From NCBI RefSeq assembly GCF_004359215.1, contig NC_090625.1, forward strand, positions 2,166,150-2,177,275: 11,126 nucleotides of DNA. The letters run 5' to 3'. Each line of letters begins with the position of its first letter. Position 1 is the first letter of the stretch. Origin of the DNA: Bremia lactucae (lineage: Eukaryota; Oomycota; Peronosporomycetes; Peronosporales; Peronosporaceae). Under the pieces are notes generated by a model. That model saw only the letters and a list, made by a program, of their open reading frames with translations. It ran no database searches and was not told the origin of the DNA. The position numbers were made by a program, and so were the translations under genes. This document shows, piece by piece, positions 6,475-11,126 of this stretch.

Positions 6475-8645
6475 TCAACACGAAAAATCACCGTGAAAAG
6501 GCAACTTGGCGATGCTGATAAATGTAATCATATGATTATTATCGCAGTAGCGAAGGACGGGGCTAATAGTTAGTGCGCGACTGTAGGGACGAGGAAGGCT
6601 TATTGTGACAGCGGTGTCATTAAGTGGGGAAGTGCTTGAAGGGAAGAAAGGAAATTGAGAAGTGAGATAAATTGGCAGAGGTTTTACTGCTCTTATGGTT
6701 GTGCTCTCAGCACCAATCGTTCCTAGTAGACATTGCAGTTTTGTTTGAGTCGTGGTGATTTTTTTTATGATTTGTAAGGGCCCACAAAACGTGGCGCGAG
6801 TTTCGATGTCGTTGACAAAGCATTTATGACGAATGTCGAGTTTTTTCCGTCGAGTAAGACCATTTGTCCCACGTCAAACTTCTGCAATTTTCGATTCTTG
6901 TCGTACTAGACTTTCATCCTTTCTTGAGACTCGCTCATCGCGTCTTGTGTCTTCTCTCAACACCTCCGCGTTTAGAGCCTTGCTGGTGAAGCAAGAATAC
7001 TTTCTCTTGGGCCCCGTCGAGTTCGTGTTGTATGAACTCGGCTATGGCCGCATGCTGTTCATCTCTTCCCAAAGTGTACAGCATGGCGCCAAAGGCTGAC
7101 CCTCCTACGATCGAACTCATTCGTTCGATCGCTCTCCATTCAAGGTCAATCAAATGAGTAAACCCTTCACGCGTAGCGTAATAGCCTTCTTGAGGGGCTG
7201 GAAAGCTCCCTCCTTCTTCACTTAACATGTTTATGTCGGATGGAATATGCGTTCTTCAAACTCTCCACATATGCCGTATGATGTAGCAGCAAAGATCCGC
7301 TTCGAGCGAAAACGTCCCGATCAATGCGTGAACTCAACCATTATACACAAATTCTGCCAAATGCATAAATTGATCCCAATATTTTTTGGCTCATATAACG
7401 ACTCCTCGAAAATAATCTTCGACGAAACGATGGTTCGCTCGTTTTGACCGTATGTTTGCGGTCTAAACGCTGACGACAAACTATGCTGCGTTTTCATAGC
7501 GCTACTGAAGACCAGAATTTTAAAGTATATTTAGAGTCGCAATCGGACACTATAGACTTTGATTGTCCGTGATCTTTGACGTAGTTCTTCATGAAAAACT
7601 CTGTGGTGTCCTCGGACGTCGCCGTCGTTTTGGTCTTAATGAATTTTGCTCGTTTGATCAAGCGGTCGATGACAACCATCAGCGCGTCCTGACTAGAGCT
7701 AGTCTCGGGTAGCGCGACCAAATTGTCCATTCAAATTTCGACCACCTGCCACTTGGAATGCTCAGAGAAATTAATAGACCTGGTGGCCTTGCTTGACGGG
7801 CCTTGTTGCTCTAACACATTTCCCATGCGCTCACATAGCGCTGAATGTACTTTGTCATACGTGGCCAATAATACTTACGCTGCTTGGCTAGATACGTCTT
7901 AAAGTATCCTGGATAGCCGGCAGTGGCGGAGTCATGGTTCTTGAAAATAACGCGATTTTTGTAATCGTCATTGTCGGGAATGACGGGTCTAAGTTCTGCG
8001 TCCTCCTGCGTCTTGTAGTGGAGAAGATCGTTATCTAACACGTTCTTCGGCGTTCTTACACCATTTCCGAGCTGCTAAATGATCTGCTTTGTTCGCAGAT
8101 CGGACTTGTACAATTTTGTTGTTGACACTTTTAAGTGAATTCGGGCGCATGCTCATAACGGCTACAACTTCACGTTTGGCGGCTGCTTCAAGAAGGTCTT
8201 CTAGAGAGCGCTTTCGCGACTTCATTTGCGTGTCCTGGAATCCACTTGAACATTGGTTGGAATTCCGCGAGTTCCTTGAACCATCTTGCCACTCGTCTGT
8301 TGGTTTTCTTTTGCGTTAAAATGGTCTCTATGCTCTTGTGATCTGTCTCAACGACGAACGGACGATCGATAAGATTCACGCGCCAAACCTTAAAGGCATG
8401 ATGATGGCGAGAAGTCATTGCTCCTGAACGGGATAGTTAGAATCTGCAGGCGTCATCTTGCGGCCGGTGTACGCAATAGGGTACTCCTTCCCTTCATGTT
8501 TTTGCATGGTGCCGCTTAATCTCGCAAGTTTCGTCTTGTGATCGTAGTACGTTATGGGGTACTCCGTCCTTCCCTCCTTTTGGAACAAAACTCCCCCAAT
8601 CGCAAAGTTGGACGCGTCCATTTGAATACCAAATGGTTTGGAAAA
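6475..8645 (-). pseudogene. Ty3/gypsy pol remnant: RNase H, integrase, GPY/F module
   Basis: In minus order: RNase H (8645-~8190) shows MDASNFAIGGVLFQ, the loop at QEQ, ETDHKSIE and WIPGHANEVAKALSRRP. A Lys stands where the last catalytic Asp (ADALS) belongs. A tether (~8225-8031) follows. The zinc-finger domain (~8041-7780) keeps only part of its HHCC set: GYPG in place of GHPG, and WEMC in place of CEVC. The integrase core (~7735-7270) keeps its DDE signals at MDNLVALPET, IVSDCDSKYT and FVEDY. A GPY/F module (KLAPRFVGPYK) lies near 6772-6811, followed by about 100 stop-free codons to TGA at 6475-6477. Stops and at least three frameshifts make it inactive. Reverse transcriptase should lie above 8645 but is replaced by a plus-strand element. 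Confidence 0.88.
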
Positions 8646-10079
8646 GTATAATCTACCCCTTGAACTGGTCTCAGATAGAAACCCCAGATTCACGGCGGAG
8701 TTTTAGCAATCTCTATTCAAATATTCGCTTGGTATACAATTGAAAATGTCAACTTTTGACAATTCTGAAGCAGATGGTCAAAACGTATTTTGGAAGAGAT
8801 AATTCGCGGATACGTCCACTCTTTTACGGTTGGAGCAACTTCTTGTCGATGGCAGAATTTGCCATCAACAATCCAGTAGATGCTTCTACACCGTTTTCTT
8901 GAATAGCTTACGCCATCCACGTATATCCACCTTGTTCGATAGTGACTTTTATTCAAGGGGGGGGGACTCGCTCGAGCAAAGAACAATCTAACGCTTGCTA
9001 ATCCGCATTGACTGACAGTCAATGCGAAGGATACAAGTGTTGTTTCAATCAACATTGAAGTGGACAAACTCAGTAATAACGATAAGGCTCTTGCTGGCTG
9101 AGAGCAATAATGCTATCACTAAAGATTTGAATGACATCTCGGCAGTGCGCGCTGGTCGCACTGAAACAGAAACAAAACCGAGTCAGCAGGATAATTCTTG
9201 CTGGCTAGAGAAACAGTAGAATGATTCGTGCAGGATTCCATCGCGATGTGGTGAACCGACAGAAACGGAACTTTACAAAAATGGAAGAGCAAACGTCTTT
9301 CATTTAGTGCTAATGATTAAGTCCTACTGTCTACGGTAAATCTATTAAATCATGTAGGGACGAATGTGGGCAGCTTTAAATTACTGCGCAGGAATATCAG
9401 CCCGTTTCGTGTACTACATCGCCAAGGCAATGCGTACTCGATCGGGCTGCCTCTTAGAATGCGTACGCAGTCTCCGCCCGTACCATCCGTACGAGGCGTT
9501 CTACGATTCCGGATCACTCCGGAACGGTCTTAGTCGTCTGTTAAAGCCTGATGGTTTCGAGCTATAGCATGATAGTATCGGGACAGAGTCTGACTCTTCA
9601 CGAACCAGACGACCTACTGCATCCTCGAAGGATGAGATCTTTTGACGAGCTGGCACCAGCTCGGTTTGAAAGGACTTATGCGTTCTTTTGTTCGTCAATT
9701 GATCAGTCGCAACTTGCGCACAATTTATCGACTGGTCACCGGAAACATTATCGACCGTCAATGCTAACTCGCGCGATCGGATCGCTCGTGATTCATTGTC
9801 CTCCCTTAAAAATTTAAAGTGTTATTCAAATCATTTTGTTGATTCGGGTTTGTCGAACGAGGAGAACCCAATATCCCTCCCCCTTCTCATCCATTGACGT
9901 ATTCGAGTGGTGAGTAGCGGTTTCTTGTTGAAATCGTCTCGAACTACCGTGAGGTGAAAGGGGTTTGAACGCGTTATCTTGTTTGTTGACGAGGTTATAC
10001 GCCCTCGCATGATAGCTAGAAACCTCGTACTCAACTGATGATGGACATTCCGAATCTCGTTCGACAGTGCGACTAGACC
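8641..10079 (+). pseudogene. chromodomain Ty3/gypsy pol remnant: integrase, GPY-like domain, chromodomain
   Basis: It starts abruptly inside the integrase core, after the first catalytic Asp. LVSDRNPRFT (~8665-8694) holds the second Asp, and the segment continues through LKMSTFDNSEADGQ. The catalytic Glu is in LEEIIRGYVHSF (8790-~8828), then AEFAINN (from ~8846) and LRHPRISTLF (~8905-8934). The linker DVVNRQKRN lies near 9245, and a GPY-like module with ISPFRVLHRQGNAY spans ~9318-9530. The chromodomain (9918-10073) reads RFLVEIV...RYLVC-RGYTPSHDS and ends DIPNLVRQ. Reading frames shift at least four times. Stops inside conserved stretches include 8704, 9318, 9915, 9966, 9987, 10017 and 10074. 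Known: chromodomains mark chromoviruses, where they guide integration to histone-marked chromatin. The element is dead and 5' truncated. Confidence 0.85.
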
Positions 10080-10084
10080 CATCA

Positions 10085-10107
10085 AACGAGCGCGGGAAGC
10101 GCTCGTT
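10085..10107. repeat. 9-bp perfect hairpin after the chromodomain
   Basis: Arms AACGAGCGC (10085-10093) and GCGCTCGTT (10099-10107) flank a 5-nt loop. No function can be assigned. Confidence 0.6.
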
Positions 10108-10134
10108 CTGGATGTTCTCAAGCCCTTCGCGCAT

Positions 10135-10386
10135 CTAAAAGATGTGAGCGTCCTCCAATGAGGATCTCTAAGGGAGTATGCCTCCTTAAGGGAATGACCT
10201 AAATCCTTAAAACAGCATGGGCATGAGCCCCGCCCCTACGAGAGGAAAGGTAATACTGCCTCTCTAGACAAACAGTGCAGCTTATTACTACGACTTGCGG
10301 AACTGGCTGACAGGCACCAACAGATACTTGAAGCCATGATCAAGCCTAATTATAAGTCAAAGGGATCAGTTTACCTCAATTTCTCG
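10135..10386 (+). pseudogene. possible C-terminal tail of the plus-strand pol
   Basis: This frame runs about 80 codons with two internal stops and contains a Leu/Gln-rich helix (LLLRLAELADRHQQILEAM, from ~10282). It lies directly after the chromodomain and may be the element's pol tail or an adjacent piece. The assignment rests on position and helix character only. Confidence 0.3.
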
Positions 10387-10616
10387 GCGAAATGAGAGTC
10401 TAAAGATTTGTGCTTCAAGCAACTTACTCAGTACTTTTAGGCAGAAAAAAAGGATTGGCACCATTTTAGTCAATGCTATCGAATCTTGTGATGCGTGCAC
10501 CGGCCAAGGTCCTTTTTTAACCGTCCGCAGCAAGTATCTAGTTTGTCAAGCCAGACATCGCGGGCATATGCTGTGCTTCCCAAGCTTGGAGCAAAGGAGT
10601 GACATCCTTTGCCCGC
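10387..10616. other. junction region between plus-strand pol tail and minus-strand protease ORF
   Basis: No conserved domain is seen on either strand. An orientation switch must lie in or near this stretch. An 8-bp hairpin (10591-10598 with 10605-10612) sits near the protease stop. Confidence 0.45.
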
Positions 10617-11126
10617 TTACATGTATACCACCGATGCCGCAAAAAGCGTCACTGTGTTTGACACGACATCAGTTGCATACACCTCTCGCAGGAGCACATC
10701 CTTTTCATTGTCCTGCGTAGAGTTCGCAACTTTGCGTGTACGCCAGTTTATCCATGGTTGGTTCTTTGCCAACCATGGCATGCCTAGGATGAGGTCATAC
10801 TGGCTCTCAATTCCTAGCACTGTGAACTTCTTTTTACAAGAGAAGTCACTAAAGCTGAAGGCGAGTTCTACCTGAACTCCCCCAGACTTAACGAGCGCGC
10901 CGTTCGCTAAACGAACGGTCGCCTCTTCTCGCTTGCCATCCTGGCAAAGCGACTCAAACATCGCCGGTCTCTTTCTTAGAGCCGCGAGTTTCACAAAATT
11001 TTGTGATGCACCCGAATCCACTAGGAGGGTCATCACCTGGTCATAGCCTCTTACATGAGCGCTATAGACCAGCAGGGTTGAGGTCCGAAATTTCGAGACC
11101 TCAGGGACTATGCTACCCATTTGTTC
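10617..11126 (-). CDS. retropepsin-like aspartic protease of a Ty3/gypsy element (5' partial, intact frame)
   Basis: The frame is open to the right edge; an internal ATG at 11118-11120 would give 167 aa, but this is probably part of a longer gag-pol. Counting from that ATG, the active-site motif LLVDSGASQNFV spans 32-43 with catalytic Asp35, and the second conserved strand ILGMPWL follows at 111-117, continuing into NQPWINW. This is the single-domain retropepsin pattern (RVP_2-like) that dimerises to cut Gag-Pol. No frameshift or stop occurs until TAA at 10617-10619, unlike the neighbouring pol pieces. In a complete element reverse transcriptase would follow on the minus strand, but none is found. 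It is probably the 5' part of the same minus-strand element as 6475-8645. Confidence 0.8.
   Translation of the reverse strand, partial: EQMGSIVPEVSKFRTSTLLVYSAHVRGYDQVMTLLVDSGASQNFVKLAALRKRPAMFESLCQDGKREEATVRLANGALVKSGGVQVELAFSFSDFSCKKKFTVLGIESQYDLILGMPWLAKNQPWINWRTRKVANSTQDNEKDVLLREVYATDVVSNTVTLFAASVVYM
10752..10778. repeat. 10-bp perfect hairpin inside the protease ORF
   Basis: CCATGGTTGG (10752-10761) and CCAACCATGG (10769-10778) flank a 7-nt loop. The hairpin lies in the codons for the conserved MPWLAKNQPW segment. A second one, CCGTTCG (10900-10906) with CGAACGG (10912-10918), lies in the same ORF. Confidence 0.7.

Noticed and set aside
6833..7447. Plus-strand frames within the left pol remnant
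   Set aside because: They are antisense to the minus-strand integrase and GPY module and have no domain of their own.
8717..9067. 116-codon minus-strand open frame taken at first as reverse transcriptase
   Set aside because: It has no YxDD-type motif. The plus strand of the same DNA encodes clear integrase stretches, so it is an antisense shadow.
9826..10134. Two overlapping minus-strand open frames of about 100 codons
   Set aside because: They are antisense to the plus-strand chromodomain, whose motifs are unmistakable despite stops.

Overview
The window looks like nuclear DNA of an oomycete, probably a peronosporalean (Phytophthora or downy-mildew type). Four things point there: very short GT-AG introns (55-71 nt), Inr/FPR-like core promoters of the oomycete type close to start codons, compact genes a few hundred bases apart, and flanks made of decayed pogo-like and Ty3/gypsy elements. 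The species cannot be named from the sequence alone.

Layout. Bases 1-247 hold the 3' end of a pogo/Tigger-type transposase with a C-terminal PCNA-binding (PIP) box. Bases 248-1354 are AT-rich and contain at most a short MITE-like element. Bases 1399-2115 (+) encode an unrecognised protein behind a good oomycete core promoter. It converges on a minus-strand voltage-gated K+ channel gene (3681 to 2266, three exons, 429 aa), and behind that, on the same strand, lies a TSG101/VPS23 ESCRT-I gene (5497 to 4115, four exons, 396 aa). I worked out both exon structures by matching intron phases to conserved protein stretches. In both genes all splice sites are GT-AG and the phases close exactly.

From 5921 to the right edge the DNA is retrotransposon wreckage. 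There is an LTR-like block of consecutive hairpins (5921 to about 6457), then minus-strand RNase H and integrase (8645 down to 6475). At about 8645 this abuts a plus-strand integrase, GPY-type domain and chromodomain (about 8641 to 10345) from a second element. At the right edge an intact minus-strand retropepsin ORF (11126 to 10617) runs out of the window. Reverse transcriptase is missing. The simplest reading is a minus-strand Ty3/gypsy element (protease at right, RNase H-integrase-LTR at left) whose middle was replaced or interrupted by a 5'-truncated plus-strand chromodomain element. All pol pieces except the protease carry stops and frameshifts.

The three cellular genes show no shared pathway. 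The channel acts in membrane excitability or K+ flux and TSG101 in endosomal sorting. The most distinctive features are the bacterial-style K+ channel with a zinc-ribbon tail and a 28-nt microexon, the hairpin array in the LTR, and the two pol fragments joined in opposite orientation.
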